Assembly (NCBI GenBank): GCA_021827665.1 | Contig: JAKAUR010000034.1 | Location: 1 to 38,022, forward strand | Source: Microcaldota archaeon | GTDB lineage: Archaea > Micrarchaeota > Micrarchaeia > Micrarchaeales > Micrarchaeaceae | Direction of reading: 5' to 3' | DNA: 38,022 nucleotides | Shown here: piece by piece, positions 1-9,799 of the stretch | Numbering within the stretch: position 1 is the first letter of the stretch | How the letters are laid out: every line of letters begins with the position of its first letter | Made by a program: the position numbers and the translations under genes | Notes under the pieces: model-generated | What the model was told of the DNA's origin: nothing | Databases searched by the model: none | Seen by the model: only the letters and a program-made list of their open reading frames with translations

Positions 1-1
1 T

Positions 2-331
2 CCGCTCGTCAAGAGCGTGTGCAATTCTGACGAGTTCAAAGCCGTCAAGATAGAGATAGAAACGTTCAGCAGGGAGGACCCCGCAGAACCGACAAGCATG
101 GATTCCGAGGTAGTGAAGAGGCTGCTCAGGAGCATAAAAGAAGTAATGAGCGTAGACGCGAAGCCCATGGGCGTAGGCGGAGGAACGTGCGCGGCATTCT
201 TCAGACATAAGGGCTTTCCGTCGGTAGCGTGGGGCACAGAGGCGGAGGATGTGGCGCACCAACCCAATGAGTATTGCAGGATAGATGACATGGTGAACGA
301 TGCAAAGGTATTCGCCAATATGTGCCTGTGA
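2..331 (+). CDS. C-terminal fragment of M20-family metallopeptidase (DapE/ArgE-like), truncated by window start
   Basis: Frame is open to the window start; 'MGVGGGTCAAFFRHKGFPSVAWGT...AHQPNEYCRIDDMVNDAKVFA' matches the C-terminal region of M20 deacylases. Confidence 0.75.
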   Translation, partial: PLVKSVCNSDEFKAVKIEIETFSREDPAEPTSMDSEVVKRLLRSIKEVMSVDAKPMGVGGGTCAAFFRHKGFPSVAWGTEAEDVAHQPNEYCRIDDMVNDAKVFANMCL

Positions 332-362
332 ATATCTTTACCGCATAGGGCAGGGCTTAGCC

Positions 363-3041
363 TTATTTTATGAGCATGCCTTGAGCTATGCGCTTTGAGC
401 CGCCTCCCCTGAATTCCTTGGCCTTGAGCTTCGCAAGGCTTGACTTAAGGAATTCGCTTGCGTCCTTTCCTGAATCGTTTCCTGATATGCATACGACGTT
501 TCCGGAATTGTTGTATAGTATTATTATCCTTGATGTATCCGTATCGACAACCTTTGTGGCTATCTGCCTGAGCGCATCCATGCCGTAATCCATTTTCTCT
601 ATTATCGACTTTTCCTTTGAAGACAAAAGCTTTTCGGCAGCTCCGGATGCTTCGCTTGCTTTCATTGATTCTATTGAGTTTTTGTATTCTGAGAGCTGCT
701 TCGACATCTGCGATAGCGCATCAGTCAGCTTAGAACCGTCCGTTCCGATAATCTTTGCAGCTTCTGAAAGCTTATCCTCCATCGCGCTTATGTGCTTGTA
801 CGATGCAAGCCCGGCGACATACTCTAGCCTGTCTATGCCGTCGTGTATCCTTTGCGATCCGATTATTTTTATTGTTCCTATTATGGATTCCATGCCCATG
901 GCGTGTATGCCGCCGCACGCCTCAGCATCTATCAATTTCCCTTGCATGTCGGTTATCTCGACAATCCTTGGCCTAGCAACTGGGACTCCGTGTCCCTGAT
1001 ATATTGAGAATCCGAATTTTGATTCTGCATCCTTCCTGTCCATCTCCTGCATTTTTACTTTTATCCCGTTCTGCAAATAGGAGTTTGCAGTTGCTTCTAT
1101 GTCTTTTATTTGCTTGTCGCTTAGCTTTTCGTAATGCGCTATGTCTATATGCGCCTTTGAAACCCCCTTGTGCGCTCCTTCCTGCCATGCATGCTTTCCG
1201 AGCACGCTTCTCGCTGCCGCGCTTATCAGATGCGTAGCCGTATGATGCGCTATCAGCTGCATCCTTCTTTTCTTGTCGACTACGCAATGGACCTTCGAAC
1301 CGGCCTTGAAGCCCGGCTTGCCGTCAAGCAGATGTATTATCACTCCGTTCTGTGACTGTACGTCTTTGACGTTTATGCCATTTATGGTGCCGTGGTCTGC
1401 CTCTTGGCCGCCGCTTTCGGCGTAGAAAGGAGTCTTGTCGAGAACCACCATATCGGAGCTGCACAGGAGCACCTTTGAGTCGGATTCTAGAGTGAAGTCA
1501 TAGAAAAGCTTTTCGGTGCTTTTGAGTCCAGAAACGTCCAAATCGAAGCGGTCTTTTTTCTTGGCCTTCTCTGTGAAGTCCCCCTTTATTATGCTGGAGT
1601 ACGAGCTTTCAGGCAGTTTGAGCGTTATCCCTTTGGATGCCGCTACGCTGTTTATCAGGTCAGGAGTTATGCCGTTGCTTTCGTAGAGAACTCTCATCCT
1701 TTCTGGAGTTATCTTCTCATGCTTTTCTATTATCGTGTTTATAGTCTTTATGGCCGAAGTTCTCGTGTTCTCGTAACGTTCCTTCTCTACCCTTATTACA
1801 TCTTCGAGCTCGTCTATGCTGCCGGAGAGCTCAGGATACATGTGCGACATGGACTTGGCTATTATCTCCATTAGCTCCCTCATGTCGAAATCCATGCGGT
1901 ACCTTGACCTGAAATCAAATATCCTCCTTAGTATTATCCTTAGGTTGTAGCCTCCCCCGACATTGCTCGGCAGCGCTCCGTCAGTTATGGCGAACAGCAG
2001 CGTTTTCGCATGATCTGCTATGGCGTACGCGGCCTGCATCGGCTTTATTATCGTAGCGTAGTCCTTTGCGCTTATGCCTGCTGCCTCTACCGCCTTGAGC
2101 TCGACATCTTCGAACGACTTGGTTTCGCTCAGGTCTATACGGCCGAACTGTCCAGCAACCTTGGAATAAAGCTCCCTGTCCGGAGTTATGCCGCTCTTTT
2201 TGTATATGTAGGCAAGCGCCTCTTTGAATATCGGATCATATGCGGTCTGCGCACCGCTTTTGAACCAGACAAGCCTCTCAAGCCCCCAGCCCACATCAAC
2301 AACCTTTCCGGAGAGCTCGCGCCTGACTCCGTTGTTATATTCAAACTGCGTGAACACGTTGTTGACCATTTCAAGTCCTCCGGAAAAGGCTTCAAGGCTT
2401 GGCCCGAATTCTGAGAAGTCGCCCATCGCCCACACGTCTTCCACGTATGTTATATCCTTCTTTTTTACTCCTACGATTTTTGTTAGTGCATCGTAGTTAA
2501 GTTCTATCGTCCTGTCCCTCCAATAGCCCTCTTTGGGATAATTAAAGGCGGTCTGCCCTGCCATAATGAATGAGGTGAAGTGCCTACCGGTTACCCCAGT
2601 GTTTGGTATGTCATTGAACCTGAGGCACATCTGTGGCACGAGAAGGGGATTGGCGCTGTACTCAAAATTCATGTTGCCATTTTCTATCCTCTGGAAATCC
2701 TGTATGCTTGCTATGGTAAAATAAAGATCCTGGCGCCATCTGCTTACGACAGGGTATCGCTCTATCACTGTGTGGCTGTTGTCTTCGAAGAATTTTGCGA
2801 ACTTGGACCAGAATTGTTCAAGCGACACGTCTTCTGGGCTCTTTTTCATGAAGCTGTACCCCTCGTGCTCCGAATCGCCGCAATATTCCCTTGATTCGTC
2901 AGCGGTCCAGAAAAACTTTCCGCAGCCTTTGCACTGCCTGCGCGTGAATCCTTCGTTTTTGAAAAGCTCGGTATTGTAGTAAAAATTGGGCTTTTCGGAA
3001 AATTCCTTTCTTAATGATTCCTTGTCAAGCATGCCAATCAC
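363..3041 (-). CDS. alaS: Alanyl-tRNA synthetase, archaeal type
   Basis: 892 aa; archaeal-type N-terminal Zn motif (CKGCGKFF...YCGD), editing-domain 'HHTATHLI' and 'ACGGIHAMGM'. Confidence 0.95.
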   Translation of the reverse strand: MIGMLDKESLRKEFSEKPNFYYNTELFKNEGFTRRQCKGCGKFFWTADESREYCGDSEHEGYSFMKKSPEDVSLEQFWSKFAKFFEDNSHTVIERYPVVSRWRQDLYFTIASIQDFQRIENGNMNFEYSANPLLVPQMCLRFNDIPNTGVTGRHFTSFIMAGQTAFNYPKEGYWRDRTIELNYDALTKIVGVKKKDITYVEDVWAMGDFSEFGPSLEAFSGGLEMVNNVFTQFEYNNGVRRELSGKVVDVGWGLERLVWFKSGAQTAYDPIFKEALAYIYKKSGITPDRELYSKVAGQFGRIDLSETKSFEDVELKAVEAAGISAKDYATIIKPMQAAYAIADHAKTLLFAITDGALPSNVGGGYNLRIILRRIFDFRSRYRMDFDMRELMEIIAKSMSHMYPELSGSIDELEDVIRVEKERYENTRTSAIKTINTIIEKHEKITPERMRVLYESNGITPDLINSVAASKGITLKLPESSYSSIIKGDFTEKAKKKDRFDLDVSGLKSTEKLFYDFTLESDSKVLLCSSDMVVLDKTPFYAESGGQEADHGTINGINVKDVQSQNGVIIHLLDGKPGFKAGSKVHCVVDKKRRMQLIAHHTATHLISAAARSVLGKHAWQEGAHKGVSKAHIDIAHYEKLSDKQIKDIEATANSYLQNGIKVKMQEMDRKDAESKFGFSIYQGHGVPVARPRIVEITDMQGKLIDAEACGGIHAMGMESIIGTIKIIGSQRIHDGIDRLEYVAGLASYKHISAMEDKLSEAAKIIGTDGSKLTDALSQMSKQLSEYKNSIESMKASEASGAAEKLLSSKEKSIIEKMDYGMDALRQIATKVVDTDTSRIIILYNNSGNVVCISGNDSGKDASEFLKSSLAKLKAKEFRGGGSKRIAQGMLIK

Positions 3042-3935
3042 TCACAGGGTTTTTTGAGCAGACCAAACCTTGCACTCCTTGCCGAAGAATGCGCAGTAGT
3101 CGCACTTCCATTTCTCTTCGTATGGAACCGGCAAGGCCTCCCTCTCGCCGCTCCAATATTTAAGCGCGAAATTTATAGTCCCGTCGAGTTCGTCTTCGGA
3201 CACCTTGAACTTGTAGTTGTCTATCTTCTTCCCGGTATATTGGTTTATGTATCGTATAACCAAGGTTTCGCTTAGATGTCCTATGCCCCTGTACAACCTG
3301 AAGAACTTTTCGGTTATTTCCGGCAGCGACTGCATGTTTTTTGGTATTTTGAGGGCATCGAGCTGTCTTTCGAACTCTTTGGTGACGCTGAGCCTGTGTA
3401 TCCCGTATTCCTTTGAAAAAACGTCTTCGTTGTATGTCCCGGATATTATGTCGCCAAGAAGCTTTTTGTAAAGTATTACCTGGGCCCTGTGGGATTTTAT
3501 TTGTGCCTCGGACGGCAGCTTGTCCGTTGCCCTTGTCTTGTCTTCGACTATTACGACGTTGCCGCTGGATATCAGGAGCTCGTCCATTTTTCCAACTACC
3601 CTGTATTTGCCAAGGTTCCCGTAAAGAAGAAGCTCCCTTGACTTCTTGTTTTTCTTCAAAGTCTCAAGCGCTTCATAAGTGGTGTAGAGGCTTTTGTACA
3701 TGAAGTCAGCATAGCTTTTAGTCTGAAGCACTATTGGGATGTTTGTCTCGTTCTCCATCTCCTCGTGTATTTCCTTTCCCTTCATTATTTCCTTTGTTAT
3801 GGACGGGCCTATGAGGTAGTTGAGTTCCATCTGCTTCTCGCACCAGTATTGCGCGGCTATGTCAGTAGCGCGAATACTTTTCTTTCCAAGCCTTTGCAAT
3901 GCATCCAATAAATCAGCCCGCCTACCTCTCTTCAT
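3042..3935 (-). CDS. PD-(D/E)XK nuclease of the EXO5/Cas4/Dna2-like group with probable 4Fe-4S cluster
   Basis: 'ATDIAAQYWCEKQMEL', 'GKMDELLIS...VIVEDKTR..LPSEAQIKSHRAQVILYKKLL', C-terminal Cx2Cx5C (CDYCAFFGKEC). Confidence 0.8.
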   Translation of the reverse strand: MKRGRRADLLDALQRLGKKSIRATDIAAQYWCEKQMELNYLIGPSITKEIMKGKEIHEEMENETNIPIVLQTKSYADFMYKSLYTTYEALETLKKNKKSRELLLYGNLGKYRVVGKMDELLISSGNVVIVEDKTRATDKLPSEAQIKSHRAQVILYKKLLGDIISGTYNEDVFSKEYGIHRLSVTKEFERQLDALKIPKNMQSLPEITEKFFRLYRGIGHLSETLVIRYINQYTGKKIDNYKFKVSEDELDGTINFALKYWSGEREALPVPYEEKWKCDYCAFFGKECKVWSAQKTL

Positions 3936-4016
3936 AGCCTTAGCTCAGCGATTACCTCATTCATCATATGCTATGAATTGCATTATAGGTTATAAATAAG
4001 TTTTGTGGCTGCGTCG

Positions 4017-4634
4017 CTATTTTTGTCTTGTCATCCTTGACATGGCAAACCTGTATAGCACATATAGCACTATGGCGAAAGCACCTATCGCCGTCAGGGT
4101 TATTACCGCGTTGTGCGTGGTGAGCGCCTTCATGCCGAATATTATTAGCACTATGTCATATATGCCGGTTCCAAGTATCGAATAGGCATAGAACTTTTTC
4201 TGAGGCATCTTGGCAAACCCTGCCGGAAGGCTCATGATTGTCCTAAGCACGGGTATGAAACGCGTGAAAAAGACCGAAGCGACGCCGTTCTTGTCGAACC
4301 ACCTGTCGAACGCATCAAGCTGTTCCTGGCTTATGTGGAATAGTTTCAGGTGCTTGTACACAACGTCCTTTCCGAGAAAATACCCTATGTAGTAGTCTAT
4401 CGCCAGGCCTCCGATGCTCCCGAGCAGGGCCGCTATGTAGACAGGTACGAACGAAAGAGTGTGCTGTGCTACAAGAACCCCAGCGAGTGGAAGCACAACC
4501 TCACTAGGAACCGGAAGGGACGAACCCTCCAAAAGCATCAATCCGAATATCGCGAAGTATCCATATTGTGCGATCAGGGCGTTTATTGTCCCGTAGGCGT
4601 TTGAGAGTATCGAGAGCAGAGCCAGTTCAATCAT
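4017..4634 (-). CDS. DedA/SNARE-associated family membrane protein
   Basis: 'FGLMLLEGSSLPVPSEVVLPLAG', 'YYIGYFLGKD', 'FFTRFIPVLRTIMSLPAGFAKM' are DedA signatures. Confidence 0.9.
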   Translation of the reverse strand: MIELALLSILSNAYGTINALIAQYGYFAIFGLMLLEGSSLPVPSEVVLPLAGVLVAQHTLSFVPVYIAALLGSIGGLAIDYYIGYFLGKDVVYKHLKLFHISQEQLDAFDRWFDKNGVASVFFTRFIPVLRTIMSLPAGFAKMPQKKFYAYSILGTGIYDIVLIIFGMKALTTHNAVITLTAIGAFAIVLYVLYRFAMSRMTRQK

Positions 4635-4679
4635 TGGAATCCATATTGTTTTTGCGGTTGGATTTAAAAATACGCTTGG

Positions 4680-5609
4680 TTAGCCGACTTCTGCGGGGCA
4701 TGGTATTGGATGCGTCCTCGTGACCTTGAATAAAGCATACTGGCCGGCATAACTGGCATTATGCAGATATGCTATGTAGCCGGAGCATGAAAAACCAACC
4801 TCCTGCCCGTTGTGAAATGTTTCTTTTGCCGGCTTTACCGTTGCATTTGAGATTATTCCGTAGTACGGATATACCAGCCCGGTTATTGTACCGTTTGGAT
4901 TAACTTGCGACAAGACGAAGTTCAGCAGGCGTGAGCCGTCGCTGCAGCTCGTGTAGCTGCTTTGGTTTATCGATATTGGAAGGCCCGTGCCGCAGCCGTC
5001 CAGAGTAGTCGTTGAGTTTAGATACGTTCCAGGCAATAAATTTATCGAATAGTTTGCAGTAGAATTTGCTGGTCCGGTGCGCAAGCCGTATGATCTTGAA
5101 ATCGCCAGTATGAACATGGGGCACGCCAGACCTGGGAAACAGTACGGGCTTTCGGATCCCTTTACGGTGACAGTATAATTAGAGTATGGCCTGAGCCCGG
5201 TAAAAAGCATATGCGTTTCGTTGTCTGGAACCACTATGGTTCCGTTAAGTTCCGTGCTTGAGCTTATAGTAATGGGCCCTGATGCAGTGCCTATGCCCTT
5301 TACCTCACTGGAATTGAGAGAGTAAAGTTTAGGGCCAAGCTCTGCACGCTGTGATTCGTTGAATCCGTTACCGGATACCGTGACTACAAAACTCTCCACG
5401 GAATACGCAGGGGCAGTTATATAGATATTGAGGCCGGCTTTAGGGGCTTGAGGGGCTATGCTTGTGGGGGGTGTGCTTGGAATAGATTTTGTTATTGAAT
5501 ATATTGCGAACGATTCGAGCACTAGCGCTGCCGCCAAAATCATTATGGCTGCAACAAAGATGTAAGAGGCATCGTTTTTCGATTTTCCAGCCATTTTACC
5601 ACCATGCAA
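4680..5609 (-). CDS. Hypothetical membrane-anchored extracellular protein
   Basis: 309 aa; N-terminal hydrophobic segment 'YIFVAAIMILAAALVLESFAIY', Ser/Thr/Asn-rich ectodomain with several Cys. Confidence 0.7.
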   Translation of the reverse strand: MHGGKMAGKSKNDASYIFVAAIMILAAALVLESFAIYSITKSIPSTPPTSIAPQAPKAGLNIYITAPAYSVESFVVTVSGNGFNESQRAELGPKLYSLNSSEVKGIGTASGPITISSSTELNGTIVVPDNETHMLFTGLRPYSNYTVTVKGSESPYCFPGLACPMFILAISRSYGLRTGPANSTANYSINLLPGTYLNSTTTLDGCGTGLPISINQSSYTSCSDGSRLLNFVLSQVNPNGTITGLVYPYYGIISNATVKPAKETFHNGQEVGFSCSGYIAYLHNASYAGQYALFKVTRTHPIPCPAEVG

Positions 5610-5706
5610 AACAATATTTATTATAGGGGCAAATAATAAATGAGAGTAAGGGACTGTGAGGTTTTGTTTTATGCATATAGTGAAATTTTACCACGGGGAG
5701 GGCGTC

Positions 5707-6693
5707 ATGAGGCTTAAGCTCGACACGCTGGAAGACCTTTGGACCGTACAGCGCATAGTATTCCCGGACGATCTGGTAAAGTCCAAGAGCCTCAGGAAGT
5801 TCAAGGCCAACGAAACAGATATCGGAGAGCTAAAGGAGGTAATCATAACTTTACGCGTTGAGAAGACCGAGCTCGACAAGAACGCACTGCGGTTAAGGAT
5901 AATGGGCAAGATAGTCGAAGGCAAGCCCGAGCAATACATAAGGCTTAACAGCTACCATACGCTCAACATAGCGCCGTCGGACACGCTTGACATAATAAAG
6001 GGTGCGTGGCCTGATTACCTGGTGGACGTGATAAGGAATGCGGTCGGAGACACGAAAAAGCCAAGGCTTGGCATAATAATGGTAGACGACGAGAAGGCTC
6101 TTCCGGCCTATCTTCTTGGATATGGCATGGAGTTCAGGAACGAGATCTACAGCAACCTGAGCAAAAGGATGACGCAGAAGGACTTCCAGGAACAGCAGAG
6201 GAAGTTCTACGAAGCTATAACCGGAACGATAAAAAGCATGGATGTCGACACCGTTATAGTTGCAGGTCCGGGATTCACGAAGGATGATGTCCGCGCATAT
6301 ATCGAAGCTAAGCAGGAGAAGATAGACAAGCGCATAATATACCAGCAGGCAAGCAATACGGAAAGATCTGGGGTATATGAGATAATACGCAGCTCGGAGG
6401 TTGAAAACCTCCTCAGGAGCGAGCACATAAGAAGCGAATTTGCGGTGATGGAAGAATTTCTGAAGGGGCTTTCGTCAGGGACATCGAAATACGGAATAAG
6501 TAATGTCGCAGCAGCCATTGACGACTATGCGGCTGGCACCCTCATAGTCAACGACTCCATGCTCGGAAACCAGGATGTGCAAAAGATACTGGCAAAGGCC
6601 GAATCGATGCACATAAAGATAGAAATCTTCAACTCCATGGACGAGGTGGGGAGCCAACTTGCTTCGTTTAAGGGGATTGCCTCAATAGCGTGA
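5707..6693 (+). CDS. pelA: mRNA surveillance protein Pelota (Dom34)
   Basis: 'MRLKLDTLEDLWTVQRIVFPDDLV...' and conserved 'YRLGYGM'-like C-terminal domains; ATG at 5707 favoured over the ORF-track start at 5656. Confidence 0.93.
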   Translation: MRLKLDTLEDLWTVQRIVFPDDLVKSKSLRKFKANETDIGELKEVIITLRVEKTELDKNALRLRIMGKIVEGKPEQYIRLNSYHTLNIAPSDTLDIIKGAWPDYLVDVIRNAVGDTKKPRLGIIMVDDEKALPAYLLGYGMEFRNEIYSNLSKRMTQKDFQEQQRKFYEAITGTIKSMDVDTVIVAGPGFTKDDVRAYIEAKQEKIDKRIIYQQASNTERSGVYEIIRSSEVENLLRSEHIRSEFAVMEEFLKGLSSGTSKYGISNVAAAIDDYAAGTLIVNDSMLGNQDVQKILAKAESMHIKIEIFNSMDEVGSQLASFKGIASIA

Positions 6694-6709
6694 CGTCGCG
6701 ACGCGTTAT

Positions 6710-7771
6710 TTACACCTTCTCTTCTTCCACGAGACGGATTGCATCGTGTATTGCACCGTAGGTGTCGCCGCCGTAAAATTCTTTCACGATCCACTCCATG
6801 CCAAACGCTTCCCAGTCGCGGTAGGATAGCCCGTACGGGTTTTTATGTAAAACGTTTGAAAGCCACAATGTTGATTTTGCCCTGATTGTCTTGTCAAGAA
6901 AGAGCGACTTTGGAGGATCTTCCATTTCCCACAACTCAAAACCTTTAACCGAGTCTGATACGGCAAGCCCGACGAGCAGTTTGTTTTCGTCCTCTGGCTT
7001 TATGAAGTTTTTCAGAAACGCTTGACTCTGCATATAGTATGACAACAGCAGTTCCATTCCGAAGATTTCGAAACTTTTATAGGTCAATGACTTAGGCGAC
7101 CCAGTTAGTTTTATCAGAGCAGATATTGCTGCGCGCCTTTTGTTTTGGTTGTTTACGAAAGCTTTGTCTAGGTATTTATCTGCCAGGGTCTTCATGGAGC
7201 CGCTTTCTATAAAATCAGGCTGCGCAAATATTATTGCGTCGAAAGCGTTGCTGTAGAACGAAAGCGCGAAACTTACACCGCTTTGCTCGAAATCGTTCTC
7301 GGTTACAATTCCAGATTTCTTTTTTATGAGCCACTTTATAGCTTCATCTGCGGTTTCCCTGTTTCTTGATATGGTGCCGTTCAAACTCCTCATGTCCCAA
7401 AGGTTTATTTCAAGCTCCGGATACGCCTCTTTAAGAGCGTTGAAAACTGCGGGAAAACTTACGCGTTTTACCGAATATACCTTCAGCATGTCTATTAGAC
7501 CCATTTTGAAAAAGTCTTCGTTTTTAAGGTCTAGCGGTGATATCTGCATTACCTCCACTAGCTTGCGCACGGATTTTATCCTGTCTTCCTTGTTGTTCCA
7601 GCGAGTATTGACCTTTAGCTTGCCGTCTCCGTCTCTGATTACATATCCTTCAGATTCCATCCATGAGATGAATTCCGCTTTTGCGGGCCTGGAAAATTCT
7701 TTTCTGGATAAAGACGAAAGTCCTTCGTACACGTCTTTGTCAGCGGTCGCGGGTTCCTTCTTTATTTCCAT
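6710..7771 (-). CDS. Hypothetical helical repeat protein
   Basis: 353 aa with repeats such as 'TENDFEQSGVSFALSFYSNAFDAII', 'TYKSFEIFGMELLLSYYMQS', 'SYRDWEAFGMEWIVKEFYGGDTYGAIHDA'. Confidence 0.7.
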   Translation of the reverse strand: MEIKKEPATADKDVYEGLSSLSRKEFSRPAKAEFISWMESEGYVIRDGDGKLKVNTRWNNKEDRIKSVRKLVEVMQISPLDLKNEDFFKMGLIDMLKVYSVKRVSFPAVFNALKEAYPELEINLWDMRSLNGTISRNRETADEAIKWLIKKKSGIVTENDFEQSGVSFALSFYSNAFDAIIFAQPDFIESGSMKTLADKYLDKAFVNNQNKRRAAISALIKLTGSPKSLTYKSFEIFGMELLLSYYMQSQAFLKNFIKPEDENKLLVGLAVSDSVKGFELWEMEDPPKSLFLDKTIRAKSTLWLSNVLHKNPYGLSYRDWEAFGMEWIVKEFYGGDTYGAIHDAIRLVEEEKV

Positions 7772-8086
7772 GAAAACCTGATGACTTGTATGTTTTGTAA
7801 ATATTTATTCTTTGGGTTGAAGCTATTCGTGCACCGACGTTGCTGCACATAAGGTTTAAATATTGTTGCTCTGGTTTAAACATAACACAATGTGCTTTAG
7901 CAAATAGGCAGCAAATGGAACTGGTGTGAAAAAAATGCAATTCGCAGTGCTGTGGAGAAGTTTTGTCTCATCCTTTATAGGCAGCGACTGCATTGCAAAT
8001 AATTCAATGATTAAGTACACACCATTGAACCATTTGGCTGCATAAACCCTCTTTAAAAAAATTTCTGAGGTGTTTATGTGGGCCAA

Positions 8087-8440
8087 ATGGTATTTAGTGT
8101 AGAGAAGGGTTTGTTGAGACTTACAGAGCGTGAGCAGCTCGTGATTCTTGAGATAGGAAGCGACGCCATAGACAGCGCGAGCAGCTTCGTGGGGTACATA
8201 AGCGATACCTACAGCATATCTAAAAGCTCGGTGTGGTACCTGCTCAACAGGCTTAAGGAGAAGGGATTGCTTGATTTCGCCAGCAGGGACGAGCCGGGGA
8301 AGCCTTTGAAGCTTACCCAGCTCGGCAAAAGCACGCTCGAAGACATAAATGCAAACGGAAAGGACCTGATGGCAAGGTACGAGAGCGTGTCCCTGGCTTA
8401 CAGCGCTAAGAATGAGAGCTTTGGTGCTTACAGGTTTTAA
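8087..8440 (+). CDS. Small winged-helix DNA-binding protein
   Basis: 'YISDTYSISKSSVWYLLNRLKEKGLLDFASRDEPGKPLKLTQLGKSTLE' reads as a winged HTH; ATG at 8087, alternative GTG at 8078. Confidence 0.75.
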   Translation: MVFSVEKGLLRLTEREQLVILEIGSDAIDSASSFVGYISDTYSISKSSVWYLLNRLKEKGLLDFASRDEPGKPLKLTQLGKSTLEDINANGKDLMARYESVSLAYSAKNESFGAYRF

Positions 8441-8456
8441 GCCTTGGGTGGATAAG

Positions 8457-8495
8457 AGCCCCGGCGGTATATTCCGCCGGGCTACTTCTTTTTGA
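8457..8495. terminator. GC-rich hairpin followed by T-rich tract between convergent genes
   Basis: AGCC-CCGGCGG TATATT CCGCCGG-GCT, then ACTTCTTTTT; overlaps the stop codon of the minus-strand gene. Confidence 0.5.
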
Positions 8496-8811
8496 AATTT
8501 ACGATACCGCGGCTTATTTCAACGCCTTCTCGTTGAAGCAGCCCTATTTTCCTGGTGCCGGATTTGCCCGAATATTTTCCTGGCTCTCCGTTGCTTTTTA
8601 TCACCCTGTGGCATGGTATCGTTATTGGAAATGGGTTTTTGCGCAGAGCAGTCCCAACGGCCCTGCAGGCGTTCGGATGCCCTATTTCTATTGCTATTTC
8701 CTTATATGTCTTTACATGGCCCTTGGGTATTCTTGATGTGGCTTCGAGCACGCTTACCTGGAAGTCAGTCATACCGCTTTCGATGAGCTTTCTCCTTAGG
8801 GAAACATCCAT
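8482..8811 (-). CDS. ogt: Methylated-DNA--protein-cysteine methyltransferase
   Basis: 'RIPKGHVKTYKEIA', 'RAVGTALRKNPFPITIPCHRVIKSNGEPGKYSG' with PCHRV active site. Confidence 0.95.
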   Translation of the reverse strand: MDVSLRRKLIESGMTDFQVSVLEATSRIPKGHVKTYKEIAIEIGHPNACRAVGTALRKNPFPITIPCHRVIKSNGEPGKYSGKSGTRKIGLLQREGVEISRGIVNFKKK

Positions 8812-8867
8812 GATTGTATTACAGGCACAAACGCTATTAACTTATTATATTTTCATATGGGAGTCTT

Positions 8868-9794
8868 ATGGGTATATTTATGGATGGCAGCAACCTCAAG
8901 GTATGGCTTGATGGAAAGATTATGGATTACGCGGACGCAAGTGTTCCGATACTTACGCATTCGCTGCAGTACGGAAGCGGGATTTTTGAGGGAATAAGGG
9001 CTTACAAGAACGGCTCTGGCAGCGCGGTTTTCAGGCTTGGCGACCATGTCAGGCGTTTCTTTGAAACTGCCAAGATATATTCGATGAAGCTCGGCTTTTC
9101 CGAGGACGAGATACAGAAGGCGATACTGCAGGTAATAAAGATAAACGGGCTCGATTCGTGCTACATACGGCCGTTCGCATTCTACAGGGATGACGGCATT
9201 GGCATGACCACTTCAGGTAAGCACGTAAGCGTTTTCATAGCCGCGGTGCCTTTTGGAGCGTATTTTGGAAGCGGAGTCGACAAAGGCATAAAGTGCAAGG
9301 TCTCTTCGTGGCGCAGGATAAATTCGGACATATTGCCGGTAAGGGCGAAGGCAAGCGGCAATTACATAAATTCCATAATTGCCGAGAACGAAGCGCACGC
9401 CTCTGGATACGACGAAGCGATACTGCTCTCGCACAACGGGTACATAGCAGAAGGCCCAGGAGAGAACATATTTTTGGTAAAGAAAGGCAGGCTTCTCGCA
9501 CCTGGAGAGGAATCTGACATACTTTTTGGCATTACAAGGGACAGCATAATAAAGGTTGCGAAGAACGAAGGAATAGATGTCGTAGAAGCGAACATCCACA
9601 GGGAGGAGCTTTACACTGCTGACGAGGTTTTCTTCGCAGGAACTGCCGCTGAGGTTACGCCGATAATAAACGTGGACGGCATGCAGGTGGGAAATGGAAT
9701 GGTAGGTCCTCTCACATCGAAGATTGCTTCAGAATACAGGGACATAGTAAGTGGAAAAAACGCCAAATATAAGGATTGGCTCACCCAGCTATGA
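8868..9794 (+). CDS. ilvE: Branched-chain amino acid aminotransferase
   Basis: 'HSLQYGSGIFEGIRAYKN', 'RAKASGNYINSIIAENEA', 'EGPGENIFLVKKG', 'EVFFAGTAAEVTPI'. Confidence 0.95.
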   Translation: MGIFMDGSNLKVWLDGKIMDYADASVPILTHSLQYGSGIFEGIRAYKNGSGSAVFRLGDHVRRFFETAKIYSMKLGFSEDEIQKAILQVIKINGLDSCYIRPFAFYRDDGIGMTTSGKHVSVFIAAVPFGAYFGSGVDKGIKCKVSSWRRINSDILPVRAKASGNYINSIIAENEAHASGYDEAILLSHNGYIAEGPGENIFLVKKGRLLAPGEESDILFGITRDSIIKVAKNEGIDVVEANIHREELYTADEVFFAGTAAEVTPIINVDGMQVGNGMVGPLTSKIASEYRDIVSGKNAKYKDWLTQL

Positions 9795-9799
9795 ATGCA

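Noticed and set aside
973-1287. 104-aa same-strand out-of-frame ORF and overlapping plus ORFs
   Set aside because: Embedded in alaS, no homology seen.
3042-3935. Cas4-like gene as part of a CRISPR-Cas locus
   Set aside because: No direct-repeat array and no other cas genes in the window; motifs closer to EXO5.
8010-8070. Possible C/D box sRNA (AATGATT ... CTGA)
   Set aside because: C box deviates from RUGAUGA, no D'/C' boxes identified, and no terminal stem.
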